Part shown: piece by piece, positions 26,068-39,840 of the stretch
How positions within the stretch are numbered: the first letter of the stretch is position 1
Layout: each line of letters begins with the position of its first letter
NCBI GenBank assembly: GCA_023374025.1
Contig: SIJG01000052.1
Coordinates: forward strand, 914,791-978,790
Source of the DNA: Heterodera schachtii
Lineage: Eukaryota; Nematoda; Chromadorea; Rhabditida; Heteroderidae
Direction of reading: 5' to 3'
Length of the DNA: 64,000 bases
The notes under the pieces: model-generated
Told to the model about the DNA's origin: nothing
The model's database searches: none
What the model saw: only the letters and a program-made list of their open reading frames with translations
Made by a program: the position numbers and the translations under genes

Positions 26068-29000
26068 CCTATCACGCACCTATCAAATTTTTTTGATCAG
26101 TCCCCCCAGCCCCCGCTAACACTGCCAGATATGCTTATCATCCTCTTGTGCGGCCAAATTTACACTTTTTCGTGACGACAAGGCAAATTTAAATTAAAAA
26201 AGAACATAATTATTCTTAATAAATTTGCCGAAAGATTATGCAAACTTATTTTACGAAAAGTGTAAATGGAATGCTTTTGATGGATGTAAAGAAATAAATA
26301 TAAATCAAAAAAAAGTATTAAAAGCAACAAGAGTTAAATAAATATAAAATAAAAAATACAGAGAGAAAATGAAAAAAAATTAATATGAATCATTATGGCC
26401 CAGAAAAATTCAATGTATTTCAATAAAGTATCATTTAAAAAAATGATTAAAATTATTGCACCTAAGTGCCAAAGTTTAGTTATGAATCAAAAACAAAAAA
26501 TCTTTTTTTTTTTACAATTTTTACGAATTTAGACCATTTCGTTGTCCCACATTTGGAATTGTTTTATTTTAAATTTTCATTTTTTCAAATAGAAAACAAA
26601 TGATAATTTCTTATAAATTTGAAGAAAAATAAAATCCAGAAAATAAGACCATTATTAAAAAACAAAATAAAAATATAAGGGAATCAACATTAATTTGCAT
26701 CCATAACCAATTTGAGAAGCATGGAAATATTTCATAATTTAAAAATTTTCTTCCAAATAATTAAATTAAATTTATCATTTGATCAATGATAAGTTGATAA
26801 GTATGTTTAAATTTAAACAAGAATTTAGCATTTCGGCAAAATCGAATGGAGTCAACTAAACTCATGGAAAATTCGCATCATATACCATAGCAAAACCTAT
26901 GAAACACTACCAAATTTAAAATAAAATTAAAAAATATATATATATGAAAAATTATTTTTTGTATTTAAGAAAAAATAATCTAAAAAAATTATTTACAATT
27001 ATAGGATGAAATTATTTTTCTTTCATATATTTTGTATTAAAAGTTTTGATTTAAATATAATATAACTCAATCATATAAAAACGCAACTTTTTATTTTAAA
27101 AAATAAATACTGATTTGTTCAAATAGGTTGTTAAACGAAACCTTGAAAAAAATAAATTCATAGAAGCTCAATCTTTTTTTTATAGAAATTCATTAAAAAT
27201 CACAAAAAATAATAATCAAAACGAAATACACACGCACGAGGCGAACGGTAGTTGGAGATGAGGATATATTATAAGCAAAAAATTAATACTCAAATGGAAA
27301 TAAAAAAATAAATTTTGACTCAAAAAATTTTTTTGTTTAAAAATGAAAGAGTTACAAATTTTTGAGTTGCGTGTATAAAATATATTTATTATAGCTAAAA
27401 AAATGTTTCTCCTTCTTTTGTTTTATTAAATTAATAAAAATCTGATATTATTATTTTTAACGTATTATTATAAACAGGGATACGGTTTTTAGGTGCAAAA
27501 AAACAGACAAAATATTTAATTTTTTTGGTTCTAAAAACGCCAAAATAGGTGGTGCTAAGAATAAGAAAATAGATGCCAAAAAATTTATAATTTAGTGGTG
27601 TAAAATCGAAATTTTCTTCAAAAAGCAAAAAATTATGCAAAATCAGTATTGAAATATATAATTTTAAAAGCAAAATTCTTGTCAAGAAAAATAAATAACT
27701 AAATTTATGAGATGATTTTTTGAGAAATGTTAAATTTTTGCAAAAGTTTTTCATTTCTTAGAGATCCCTCCGGGGTGATAATTAAGAAAATACGGATATG
27801 TCTTTCGATAACTCAAGAATAAATGTTGAAATTTGATATAGAAATTATTAAATAAGACAATAAGTGAGAAAATTAATTAATTTAAAATTTACTATCCAAT
27901 AAAATCGGCAAAATATCAAACTGAATTTTAAATGATTTAATACAAAAAAGTTAATTAGAAAAAGGAAATTATTTCAAATTATCTAATAAAAACAGAATCA
28001 CTATTCACCTAAATAAAATTAATTAAAAATTTCGTTATTAAACAATTTAAATAACAAATTTTATGAGACAATTGAGAAAGAAAAAATAAACATATAAATA
28101 AAAATTAGCCATTCTAAAAAATGATTATTTTTTATTATTCATTTAATTAAACAATAATTTAATTGTATTTTCAAATGGCATCGTATTGTTTTAAATTTTG
28201 ATTTTGTTTGTAAATTTAATTAGCTTGAAATGTTGTGTGTCTTGTATTCTTTTTTTTTCAAAAAATAAGAACATAAAAATGTCTTTATGTTAAATTTGTA
28301 AATATGGCCAAATTTCAGAATTTTTCCCTAACTGACAATTCGGCATTGCCGGAAAATATTACTAAGAAAAATTAAATTATAAAACTAATTTGATAAAAAT
28401 TCGGCTTTTTTTTAATAAGGAAAATTAATAAATTATTTGTTGAATTGACTAAATTAAAAATAAATACGCACTTGCAATTACTTAATTAAATTAAAGAAGA
28501 TTATGAAGTTGTGCAGTTATTAGTTCCATCCATAAGCAATCTGAGAAGCAAATAAAGTTTAATAATTTAAATATTATTTCTTCCCAAGAAGTTTAATTAA
28601 AACTCAAACTCAATTGGTAAGCTGATAAAAATATTTAAATTAAAACAAGAATTTATTATATAAAAATATCAATTATATATTGAATATATTTAATTTCAAA
28701 ACTAGTTCGCTTTTATGCAAATTGTTTCTAAAAACTATTACAAACAATAATTTATAAATCCATTTAAATATCATTAAGCCGTTGTTTAAAAATTTGATTT
28801 TTTTAAAGAGACTTTTGATAATTTTAGAATTTGTTTATATTCAATTTATTTTCATATTTCCTATTTAAATCATGGCTATATAATAGAGCAATTTATACGA
28901 AAACCAAGAAATTTTTAAATTTCAGTATTACAAAAAAAAATTTACTAGGTCTTTCAACCGGGAGAGAACTTATGACTAATTAAATTACAATTTCTTAAAA

Positions 29001-32000
29001 TTTTTATTTTTTAATAACAATAATAGCGCTCATTGAATTTGAAAAAGAATTAGATTCATTTATTCCGAAATCATTTATAAAATTTTATTATAAAAAATAA
29101 AAAATCATTTAATTTAAAAAAAATCCACCATTATTCAACCAGTTGAGCCACCTCTCGACCAGTATAATGCATAAAAAAAATAACTGTAAATTAACAAAGT
29201 GTCAAGAAATAAATCAAATCTTAATTAATTATTTTATAATTATTATAAATATATAAATGAAAAGACACCTGTCAAGAAATGAGTTCAGGGTTCACGAAAG
29301 AGCCCGATATTTAAAAAAAAAATTTATTTTATTGACTTGAAAAATTTTAAAAAATCATAATATTATATTAGTTTTCAATGACAATAAATTTTCGACACAA
29401 AACAAATTAAATAAATAAAAATTTAAGGAAATTGAAATAATGAAAACATAGTAAATACAATTATAACCTAAAGATTTATTAAATGAACAAAAAGTATTTA
29501 AGGAAAAGCCGAGATGGAAAATTAGAAAAGTGTTCATAAAAATTGCGAAGTCGAACTAAAAGCTAAAAATGAAAAATTTCTGCATTTCAATGTAAGAAAT
29601 TGTTGGATTATAAAAACAAAAAACATACAATTAAAAAAATGAAGACAATTTTTAAATTAAGCCAAGAAATATAGAATAAAATCTTTAAAAAATTATGAAT
29701 ATTACTAGACAATTAACATGATAAGTTTTTAAAAAGATAAATATTTATATTAGTTGAAGAAAAAAATAGTTAGGTGCATTTGTATAATAGACTATTAACC
29801 CGTGAAAAGTCTAAAATTCAAACAAAATTCTAGAATACTTTTATCGTAATAATAGAGAAATTTCACACCAATGTTCATATTTCGAAATAAATTCATCTAA
29901 AAAATTGCTTATTTGATTCAAAACTTAATAGAATAAATCAATAACAATTGAACAAAAAATAAAGGTAATAAAATGCTGGCGTTTAAGCTAATTAATGTAA
30001 AACTTACATAATTACTTAATAAATTGCCGAAAGGTTATGTGAACTTATTTTATGAACAGGGTTTTTAATGAAATGTAAAAAATAAATATAAATTAGGAAA
30101 AGAATGAAAATGAATAATTTATGTTGGTTTTGTCGGCTTCTGTCCATTATGTCATGAATTATTTCTAAAAAATAATATTACAAAGATAAAAAAATTCATA
30201 TAAATAAACAATTAAATTATTATTTTATTAATAATACGTATAGTTAAAAATATTGCAAGTTACAAAATATAAAAAACAATTTTTTAATTTTAACGGGTTT
30301 AAGCAAGAAAAATAATAAAATAAATAAACATTTAAACAAAGAAACAAAATTTTTAAATAATCAATGCAATTCAAAATTCAAAAAAATTTAAAGAATTTCT
30401 TGCTTGAAATTCACTGCAATACATTGTTGGACTAAAAACAAACAAATATTAAAATTTTAGAATAGAAAGAAAATTTTAAATAAGTAAAGAAAAATGGAGC
30501 AAAAGTCATAAAAGTAAAATTTGTCAATTAATATAAGTTTAAAAATATAAATATTTATAATTAGAGCTTCTTTGTTTAGGCACAAAAAATCGCGAAATAG
30601 GCATTAAATAGACAAAAAATCCTCGAATAGGCACAAAAATAGGCAAAAAAAATTTTTTATTAATGCTTTTAGGTATTAAAACACGTAAAAATTTAAATAT
30701 TTCAAAGGTATTTTTCCAGATAAGAATAATGTTTTTTAAATAACGAATCCACTTTAGTTTCATAAATTCTGAGGACAAGAATTTTAACATTTTTGCCTCA
30801 TTCTATTTTAAGACCAAAAGACATTATTAATTTACTCAGATAAAAACAGTACTTTTCAAGAAGATTTTAATAATTTCCCTCCAAAATTTAAAATAATAAA
30901 AAAAAAACCCAACCCATAAATTGTTTATTTAAATAAAAATTATTTTTTACTATATATAAACTAAAAAAACAAAAAATTTGTTGTATTGTACCCATAAGAA
31001 ATAAATTTATGTAATTCTTTATTTTGAATAAAATTCTTTTAAATTCCAATTTTAATATAATATAAAATGATTCATTCATTAATGACGGCGTTGTGGCGAA
31101 AAGTGCCGAACAACGAAAAAAAAAAAGATTTTGAAACGATATGGATTTAAAATAAATTATAATCTTAAAGTATTATGAAAAATACTCATAATTATAAAGA
31201 CAATAACCATAATAGCATACATAAAAACAATTGTTAAATTAGATCTTTTCATTTAGAGATTATACACATATTATAATCCATTTAAATAGATAACCAAAAT
31301 CATTTTTTAAAAATTAATCAAAGCTTTTCGGCACTGCCGGCACTCCACTCATTTATCCAAATTTTTAAAAATATTCAGCAGGAAAAATACAAATAATATA
31401 AAAAAATAAAATAATAAAGTAATGAGCAATTATTTTTGTTTAAATAAAAATAATTAACTGTTTGGTAACATAATTATTTTTTAATATTGATTTATATAAA
31501 TTTTAATTAGTTTTAAATAAAAATGCAAAAAAAATGTAATTTTTTCAATAAATATGCCGAAATGAAGGAATTTTCACCGCCTGTGGCATGAATTTTTTTT
31601 CTTCAAATAATATTACAGAAAACAAACAATTCAAAAAATAAAATAAAATAATTTTATGACTAATAATTATTTTAAATAACAAAGTCAAAAGAATTTAATA
31701 AGAGAAAAAAAACAATTGCTTTTAGTGAATAAACCATGACAAAAACAAATAAATAAATAATTTGAACAAAAATTAGAAAATAATATTATAACGTAAAATT
31801 TATTAACTAAAAAATCTTACAAATACAGAAAAATGGCAATTTCAAAAAATTTTTAATAAAAGTTGAAGATTTGTTTTTATTAATGAATTAAAAGAAATTA
31901 ATTTGAAACATGAAATAAAATTTTAAAAATATATTATTTTTCACTTGTATTAAACATTTGCGTAGCTCCTTTTTAAAAACCTTTTTTATTTCTTCTGGTC

Positions 32001-33931
32001 ATGAACTTGTTTAAAGGCAAATAAAATTTTTGAATTTGTTTTAAGGCTAACAGACAACATTTAGTGCTTGCTACATAGTTAATGATGCCAAAAATTAAAT
32101 TTGGTTACCCATGAACAAAGTTATTAATCATTTTTAAAATTTCCATTTGCTGGTTTTTAAGTAGCCACCCACCGCCCTCTGAAACACCTTGGCGTGTCCA
32201 CCATTTTTGAGCTCATGGAAATTAAACCAAAAAAAAACCATTGCTTTTTTAATTTGGAATAGAATTTTACAAAATGATGATTTTGACCCAAACGCTGATT
32301 TTTTTTTCTTTTTTTGTCGGCCAAATGCTGAGTTTGAAAATTTTCAGTTCGCAGCCTTAGTTTTAGGCTTCTAAAAAGAAATTTTATTAAGAGATTCAAT
32401 TTTTGGGAAATTTTATTAATTCTTAGGAGGCTATTTTTTTATTATTTAAAACTTCTCCCCATTTTATTTAAATTCAATTTAAATCTGGTTAATTATGCTT
32501 TGGAGATTTTCAAAATTCCGTCAATTTTCCAATCGGAATCTTTTGGAGTTTCCTTTTTCATCTGGTAGTATTGCTTGGTCTTTTACATTTTTTTGGCAAT
32601 TGTGTAATTTTTGCAATTAAGTTTAAAGAATAATAAATATGTGTTAAAAGCATTTACCTTTTGAAAATTTCTGATTCATGTCAATTTTCATGTCCCATAT
32701 TTAAATTATTCTTTTATCCAAACCAAACATTTGTTTAATTTTTCATAAAATTCTTCCCGTTACTTCTGCGAATAATTCTTTAAAATTGAATAATTTTTTA
32801 TTAATCATTTCAAATTCCGTTTTCCATTTGTAAATTCCCTTAGATTTATACCCAATTTCTTGCAATTTTTCTAGTAATTTTCTTCCATTCTTTTTTTGAA
32901 TATTTTTTCCCATTTGCTTAATTTTTTCTTTGATTTTGTGGAATTTTCATATATGAAATCAAAGCCAACAAGTGTCCTGATTATTTTTATTTGTCCTTAA
33001 ACATAGATATTCAAACCCAATAAACAGAAATGTCCAAATTTTCTGATTTGTTTTGGTTTTACGTTTTAATTATTTTTTTTCCTATCTTCTCATTATTGCT
33101 ACTTTTCGAGTTTTTTAGTGCATAAATTTGAAATATACTATTTTTGAGAGAACATTCCGAGTAGTAAGTCGGAAAATGTATAAAGCTATATACAAAACCG
33201 CCGGCCTGTAAATAAAAAAAAAGATATTTTTAGGGGTTTTTGGGGAGCTTCCTTATGTAAATACATGTTTTTTCCTGGTTTCTCCATGCTCTAAATAGTA
33301 GGAATCACTTTTTTTTTGTGTTTGCGAACAAAAGTTAGGACTTTTATTTACATATTATTACATATTTCAAGGGTTTTTCTACATATGTATTACACATGTA
33401 CATATTTTTATTCATATTTTGGACTTTTTCGCATTTTTTCGTACATATTTTGCAATTTCTGAGGATTTTTCAAGGAATTTTTTTTAAATGCCCCATAAAA
33501 TCCAAAATTTCTTAATTTTTCATATATTTTTTCATTTTTAATGAATATTTTGAGAAGCATATTTAGGTATTTTAATGCAACATGCTCTATTTTATAATGA
33601 TCAAAAATGCAATTGATCAGACTAAGTCTGTGAAATAAAACAATCGAAAGGATTTGGAGAAAATTGAAAAATGGGCCAAGAATTAGGAATTAAACAAAAT
33701 AATAGCATATTTTGTTCAAAAACGGCTTAAATGATCTCTTATTGAAGGATTGCTGGCTTTCAGTTTATTTACATGTATTTAACCAGATTACTTAATTTTT
33801 GCGTTGTTTAGCATCTTTTTTTGGCAATAGGCGCCGTCGAATTATCAAATTTTATTAGTTTTGCTAATAGATTTTCAGCAAAAAATTACAATTTTTATTG
33901 AAATTTTTTGAATAGAAAAGCATAAAAATTA
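26068..33931. other. AT-rich intergenic desert
   Basis: No supportable gene. It includes the second copy of the segmental duplication (28970-30530). From about 32 kb to 33.9 kb the + strand becomes T-rich and slightly less AT-rich, but open frames there are short and unrecognised. A GAAATAGGCA/AATAGGCACAAAAA word cluster lies at about 30565-30640. Confidence 0.7.
28970..30530 (+). repeat. Diverged segmental duplication, copy 2
   Basis: Colinear with 20040-21115. Blocks include GACACCTGTCAAGAAATGAG (about 29264), GGTTCACGAAAGAGCCCGAT, AAGCCAAGAAATATAG, AATAATAGAGAAATTTCACA and CTTGAAATTCACTGCAATA. A part near 30000-30090 also resembles 26200-26310 (AATTTGCCGAAAGATTATGC against AATTGCCGAAAGGTTATGTG). 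Confidence 0.7.
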
Positions 33932-33936
33932 CAAAT

Positions 33937-34190
33937 TGTTAGAGATAGTGACCATTGCATTTGTGATCTCTGACCCTTTGTTTGTCCCTTCTTCCCTCCC
34001 CCATTTATGTCTATTTAATGTTGGCTCTCTTCCCCACATGTGGACTTCCTTCATCATTCACCAATTTTATTGTGGCATAAAGCCAATCGATATTCGCCTC
34101 CTCCGTCTCTTCATTTATTATTTTTATTTGTTTCTTCAATAAACTTTATTGTTTATATTTGTTGTCGTTCCTTTGGGTAAGGACACAACA
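33937..34190 (+). repeat. 5' LTR of element 1
   Basis: 254 bp, TG...CA ends, matching the 3' LTR. It contains a pyrimidine-rich block (CCCTTCTTCCCTCCCCC) and AATAAACTTTATTG, which provides a plausible AATAAA polyadenylation signal near the end. Confidence 0.95.
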
Positions 34191-34194
34191 AATT

Positions 34195-34210
34195 TGGCGC
34201 AGTCAGCAAC
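34195..34210 (+). promoter_or_regulatory. Primer-binding site of element 1
   Basis: TGGCGCAGTCAGCAAC lies four bases after the 5' LTR. TGG followed by a GC-rich stretch is the expected complement of a tRNA 3' CCA end. The tRNA cannot be identified without a tRNA set. Confidence 0.75.
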
Positions 34211-34241
34211 AAAAGCCTAAGCGGCTATCATCGGACATTTT

Positions 34242-34348
34242 AAAAAACTGATCACCTGGGTGGTGTAAGTTTCCGCTGTGAGCGGTTTTTCAACTCAACA
34301 AAAAACTGATCACCTGGGGGGTGTAAGTTTCCGCTGGGTGCGGTTTTG
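34242..34348 (+). repeat. Tandem 58-bp leader repeat of element 1
   Basis: Two copies of a unit containing CTGATCACCTGGG-GGTGTAAG and TTTCCGCTG-G-GCGGTTTT lie between the PBS and the Gag start. CACC...GGTG can form a small stem, and GGTGTAAGT also fits a splice donor. Element 2 has a comparable tandem leader motif. Confidence 0.75.
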
Positions 34349-34379
34349 AAATTCGACAAATTTTCGACAAAAATTCGAC

Positions 34380-36506
34380 ATGAACGCGGCACAATTGGAA
34401 CAAATTTTGAACGCTGTGCTTGCGCAATCCGAGACAAGGATGCAGCAACTGATTGGGAATGCAGCACCAGCGAACAACAACCTCAGCAATGCCAATTTGG
34501 CGAGTTCAATTGATGCCCGAATTTCAAAATTTTATTACGACGCGGAGACCGGCAACACATTTGAACAGTGGTTCAAACGTTTCGGCACACTCATCGAAGA
34601 TGATGGGAAGGATTTACCCGAAGCGACCAAAGTCCGTCTTTTATTGGGCAAATTATCAGACGAAGACTACAACAAATACCGAGACAGCGTAAGTCCGACC
34701 CAACCCGATCAAATTTCGTGGGCGGACACCCTCGACAAATTGAAAAGTCTGTATGCCGAAACGCGATCGCTGTTTGTCAGACGCTATGAATGTTTCAAAA
34801 TCCGACAACAGCCAAATCAGGACATCACATCATTGATCGCACATATCAATGCGTCCTGTGAAAATGCGAATTTGAGCCTAACGAAGGAGCAACTCAAATG
34901 CATTATTTTGGTCATTGCTCTTCGAGATGAGCATCACGACCTGCGGCAAAAGTGCTTGAAGATGTTGGAAGATGGCCAGAAAAACGGCACCGACATCACA
35001 CTGAAGCAGATTGAAGAAGAGTTGCGAACCATCCAAATGGTTAAAGAAAGCGCACTCTCGCTGATGGCACAGCCCGCCGCAACCAACGCAATTCACACAC
35101 GTCCTCAACAATGGAAGGACTCAAAAGGAAAGTCAAAACCTTTTGTCAAAACTGAACAAAAGAGTCACAACCAGCAAAGTGGTTCCAAAAATGTGGACAA
35201 AAGCAAACATCGGCAGCCGACCGACCCATGTCCAGCATGTGGCTTTTTAGGCCATTGGCGATCAGACTGCAAATTGAATGATGCAATTTGCCACAAGTGT
35301 CAGAAGAAAGGACACATCGCCAAAGTGTGTCCGCAAAAGCACACTCAACCATTCGTCAGAAAAGGCCGATCAGTTTTGACGATTGAAGTGAACACAACCT
35401 GCACAGAGGTTGGAATTGCTGATCACTGGTATTGGCAAATTTTGATCACAGTCAACGGCATTAAAATACTGATTAATGTCGACACTGGCGCACAAGCCAC
35501 CATCATCACCAGCAAAACGTGGTGCAAAATTGGCAAGCCGAAATTGTCGCCTGCCGACATTGAGGCCAGGAACTGCAACGGAGAAGCAGTGCCAATCAAA
35601 GGCAAATTTTGCGGCATCGTAAGCATGGGCAATGACGAACCGAAAATGCTCACCGCATATGTCAGTGATGCCATCCAACATGACTTACTGGGAATGCCAT
35701 GGATTGTCGCGCTGGAAGTTATTCCAAAGGAAATAATGTTCCAAGAAGTGAAGACCAAGCCGACAATCATCCAAAAGGAAGAAATGCCAAAGGCCAAAGT
35801 GATCAAAGACGAAAAATCACTGATTTCGGCACTTCAGAAAGATTTTTCTGATGTTTTCAGCAACGAATTGGGCCATTGCAGAAAGGCAAAGGCACATTTG
35901 ATTTTGAAGTCGGATGCAAAACCCGTGTTTTGCAAAGCAAGGCCAATCCCGCACGGCGCCATCGAAGCCGTAGATGCCGAATTGGACCGACTTCAGCAAC
36001 TTGGCGCGATTAGGCCAATCAAATTCAGCCATTGGGCTGCACCAATTCTGGCAGTGAAAAAGAAAAATGGCAAAACCAGAGTATGCATTGATTTTTCTAC
36101 AGGATTAAATAATGCACTTGAACTCAATCGCCATCCACTGCCCCGACCTGACGACATTTATGCGGCACTCAACGGAGCAGCATATTTTTCAAATTTGGAT
36201 TTAAGCGATGCTTATTTACAAATGGAACTTGACGAACAATCGAAACAACTCTGCGCTCTGAACACGCATCGAGGATTGTTCCAATGTCAGCGCCTTCCAT
36301 TCGGAGTCAAATCGGCACCATCGATTTTTCAACATTTGATGGACCAAATATGCAGTGGCATCCCAGGCGTTTTTGCTTATCTTGATGATGGGCTCATTGC
36401 ATCAAAGACAATGGAGGAACACGTATCAGCGCTTTACCAACTTTTCGCGCGATTCAGTGAATATGGCCTCCACATTCAACTGGAAAAAAATGCCGCCACC
36501 GCATGA
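34380..36506 (+). pseudogene. Gag-protease-RT frame of element 1, frameshifted in RT
   Basis: A 708-codon frame starting at the first ATG after the leader. Gag occupies about residues 1-330, with two CCHC zinc knuckles: CPACGFLGHWRSDC (about 284) and CHKCQKKGHIAKVC (about 304). An aspartic protease motif, VDTGA, follows near residue 366. RT follows, with SHWAAPILAVKKKNGKTR, LDLSDAYLQMELDE, LPFGVKSAPSIFQ and the catalytic FAYLDDG near residue 665. The frame ends soon after HIQLEK, where related elements continue through about 30 residues before the MPPP block. Here MPPP follows almost directly but in another frame, so about 100 bp are missing. Gag and protease are intact; full Pol is not. The first 2.1 kb probably still encode a usable Gag-protease. 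Confidence 0.93.
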
Positions 36507-38541
36507 GAAGACAACCCTCCGATCATTCCTTGGAGCATTAAATTATTACGGTCGTTTCATCAAGGAAATGCGCCAAATTCGTGCGCCATTGGACCAACTG
36601 CTCAAAAAGGATGAAAATTGGAAATGGGAGGCAGAACAACAGAAAGCCTTCGAAAAGGCAAAGGAGATTATGACGTCGGAACTGCTATTGACGCATTACG
36701 ACCCGTCATTGCCAATTGTTGTCGCAGCTGACGCTTCCAAAGATGGAATCGGCGCGACAATTAGCCACATTTTCCCCGACAAAAGAGAAAAAGTGATCGA
36801 ACACGCATCGTGTACACTGTCGGGCGCACAAAGCAATTACAGCCAAATCGAAAAAGAGGCTTTGGCACTCGTTTTTGCCGTGCAGAAATTTCACAAAATG
36901 GTGTTTGGCAGAAAATTCACTCTGCTCACCGATCACAAACCGCTGCTGGCCATCTTTGGCTCAAAGAAGGGCATACCGATTTATGCCGCGAGCAGACTGC
37001 AAAGATGGGCCTTAATTTTGTCAAATTACGAGTTCGACATCAAATATGTCAACACAGCAGCATTTGGCCAAGCCGATGTCCTTTCCCGGCTCATCGCAAA
37101 TTACCCAAGGCCACAAGAAGATATTTTGATTGCAAACATTTGCACAGAAACAGAATGCTACATCAACAATGTGTTCCAAGTGCAAATTGATCAATTGCCA
37201 TTGACAGCGGCTGAGATTGCGGACGCAACAGCCAAAGACGAAATTCTCTCAAAAATTTCGAGACTGTCAAAGAATGGATGGCCAAACAAATGCAACGACC
37301 CGAACATCGCTCCATTCTTCCCAAAACGAGATGAAATTGTGGAAGTGGAAGGTTGTTTGCTTTACCAGCAACGCGTCATTATCCCAGCAATTCTTCGGGA
37401 TCGAGCTTTGAAGGCTTTGCATTTGTCACACCCAGGAATCGTGCGAATGAAAGCGCTCGGACGCCGTCACATTTATTGGCCAGGATTGGACTCAGAAATT
37501 GAGAAAACCGTCAAATCCTGTGAAGAATGCCAAAACGCGCAGAAGAATCCGACAAAAGCACCACTTGCTCCATGGACGCCAACAAGCAAAGTCTTCGAAA
37601 GAGTTCACATTGATTTTGCTGGCCCATGCGACGACGGATTTATGTACTTTATTATGGTGGATTCCTACTCAAAATGGCCTGAAGTCTGCCAAATGAAGAG
37701 CACCAATTCGCAGGCCACAGTTGGTTTCCTCCGATCAATCATTTACAGACTGGGAGTCCCGGAAGAAATTGTGTCGGACAACGGAACACAATTTCGCTCC
37801 GCCGATTTTGCCAAATTTTGCAAAGAGTTCGGCATTAAACACACCTTCACCCCGCCATACCATCCACAATCGAACGGACAGGCAGAAAGATTCGTCGACA
37901 CGTTCAAGCGGGCAATGAAGAAGTGTTCGAAAAACGACAAAGATTGGGCCGAGAAAGCGCTCCTTTCTTATCGGACGACTCCCAACGCGACATCAAACGG
38001 CTACTCGCCTGATCAATTATTCTTTGGACGGAAGCTCCGTACCAAAATGTCGCTTGTTCACCCGAGGGGAGAGCCAATTGAGCACATTGATCATGAACGG
38101 ATCAGAAAGACAAAAAAGGAATATGCTTCAAAGATGTCCAACCAATTTGACAAGAAGCATGGAGCAAAACAAACGGAATTCGGTCCGGGCGACCCCGTTT
38201 TACTCCTCAATTACCGGAACAACAAATCACATTGGCTACAGGGCACAATTTTGGAAAGGGTTAAAAATTCCCCAACTTTTCGAGTCGAAGTACCGATCTT
38301 GGGAGGAAGAATTGTCCACCGGCACGCAAACCAGCTACGCCGACGTTTCATCTTGGAAGATGAACAAAACGTGATCGGAAATCAGCCGATGAACACTGAT
38401 CGTGGACAAAATGATGAACAGCAACAACCCGAAGAGCAGCCAACCGATGATGTTCCCCAACAGGCAGTGCGCAGATCACATCGAATCGCCAAACCGAGGC
38501 AATTTTATTCGCCCAGCCCGATCAAGAAGCGCCGCCGCTGA
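36485..38541 (+). pseudogene. RT tail-RNase H-integrase frame of element 1
   Basis: The open frame formally begins at 36355, but the part before about 36485 is out of frame with RT and meaningless. Authentic coding starts at MPPP and LRSFLGALNYYGRFIKEM (RT connection). RNase H follows, with VVAADASKDGIGA, YSQIEKEALALVFAV and LLTDHKPLLAIFG. Integrase shows the HHCC zinc region (HLSHPGIVRMKALG ... CEEC), the DDE residues in HIDFAGP, VSDNGTQF and GQAERFVDTFKRA, and a C-terminal GPF/Y-like stretch (FGPGDPVLLLN ... VHRHANQLRRR). It ends 30 bp before the 3' LTR. No ATG suits independent translation, so it needed fusion to the upstream frame. Confidence 0.93.
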
Positions 38542-38559
38542 TCAGGAGTGATCAGAATT

Positions 38560-38571
38560 TAAGAAGGGAGG
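38560..38571 (+). promoter_or_regulatory. Polypurine tract of element 1
   Basis: AAGAAGGGAGG directly abuts the 3' LTR, the position and composition of a plus-strand primer. Confidence 0.85.
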
Positions 38572-38825
38572 TGTTAGAGATAGTGACCATTGCATTTGTG
38601 ATCTCTGACCCTTTGTTTGTCCCTTCTTCCCTCCCCCATTTATGTCTATTTAATGTTGGCTCTCTTCCCCACATGTGGACTTCCTTCATCATTCACCAAT
38701 TTTATTGTGGCATAAAGCCAATCGATATTCGCCTCCTCCGTCTCTTCATTTATTATTTTTATTTGTTTCTTCAATAAACTTTATTGTTTATATTTGTTGT
38801 CGTTCCTTTGGGTAAGGACACAACA
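38572..38825 (+). repeat. 3' LTR of element 1
   Basis: 254 bp matching the 5' LTR. It is followed by the target duplication CAAAT. Confidence 0.95.
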
Positions 38826-38830
38826 CAAAT

Positions 38831-39840
38831 GAAATAAATTTTTTATTTTAGCCAAGGAAATGGAGCACAAAATGCTAAAAGAATTAAATTACAAGTCACT
38901 TTTTTGGTACTTCCGGGTTTTGTCACCCCCCTGAAATTTTTTTTCTAATAATTTTTTCTAAGCTAATTTTTGATGCTGATCACGAATCTGACGTTTAATT
39001 ACGGTCGGAGAATTCGATTTAAATATCCATTTCGACCCAATTCAAACCTCAAACCCAAATCCGAACAAAAAGTCAAAACTTCTAATTTTTTTAGTTTCGC
39101 ATTTTTGGCTAATATTGTCTAATATTTTGTAAATATTTAAAATTTTCAGTGAAATACAAATGAAAAATTTATTATTTAAATTTTTAACAAAAAATGAAGT
39201 AATGAATAAATTGCAACACGATATTAATTAATTTACAATAAAAAAGAATGAAGTACCGAAAGCAAATGTTGTGCACGCAATACAGCATGATTAATTCTAA
39301 AAATATTTTATATAATGTAAAAATAAAATACCAATTTATATAACCAATCAAAAAAATAAAAGTGAATAAATTACAATTCTAATAATAACAATTTATAAAG
39401 CCAAATAAATCAAAACCTTTAAAAGTTAGTGCCATAAAAAGCAAAAAATAAAATGATGCGGGACAAAGGGGAAAAATATTTATTAATTTAAAAAAATAAA
39501 TTAATTTATTTATAGTCAAATATAAACTTAAAATTTTAATAAAATAATTTTAGAAAACAAAAGCAATTGAAAATTTCCATTATAATTTTCAATAAAATAA
39601 ATTTTAAAAGAATTTTCAACACTTATTTTTCACTAAAGAAAAATGGTTTACGACTCCAAAGTATGGGTACATTCAATTGGATGTGAAATCTAAAAAATAA
39701 AATTTCGAGAATTTTGCTATTTATTAATTTCTTCATTAAATATAATTGATTACAATAAGATTTGCACAGACAAATATTTCAATTAATAAAAAAAAAAATA
39801 CTTAAAATATAATTTTCAAAAGCAATATTTTAAGGTGCTA
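38831..39840. other. Intergenic stretch with a truncated core-repeat element
   Basis: No gene. At 38897-39090 lies a half-element: GGTACTTCCGGGTTTTGTCA, CCCCCCTGAAATTTTT and then the core GCTGATCACGAATCTGACG ... CCGAACAAAAAGTC. It resembles the left arm of the complete element at 61388-62009, but no matching right arm follows. The segment 39180-39345 is a diverged direct copy of 41920-42085. Confidence 0.65.

Larger units (their letters stand above)
33937..38825 (+). mobile_element. Ty3/gypsy LTR retrotransposon, element 1 (RT-deleted)
   Basis: A 4889-bp element with 254-bp LTRs (33937-34190 and 38572-38825) that begin TGTTAGAG and end CACAACA. They look identical, including the translated 68-codon shadow frame. 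Target duplication CAAAT is present at 33932-33936 and 38826-38830. Gene order Gag, protease, RT, RNase H, integrase is that of Ty3/gypsy. There is no envelope-like frame. The coding GC content is far above the flanking DNA. A deletion in RT shifts the frame near 36485, so this copy cannot make a full Pol. Confidence 0.96.

Noticed and set aside
22197..26096. 70-codon open frame repeated four times
   Set aside because: It recurs only because the 1238-bp unit is tandemly repeated. The unit lacks other gene features and the frame spans a poly-C run.
36355..36484. First 43 codons of the second open frame in LTR element 1
   Set aside because: They overlap authentic RT coding in another frame. 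Recognisable homology starts only after the deletion point.
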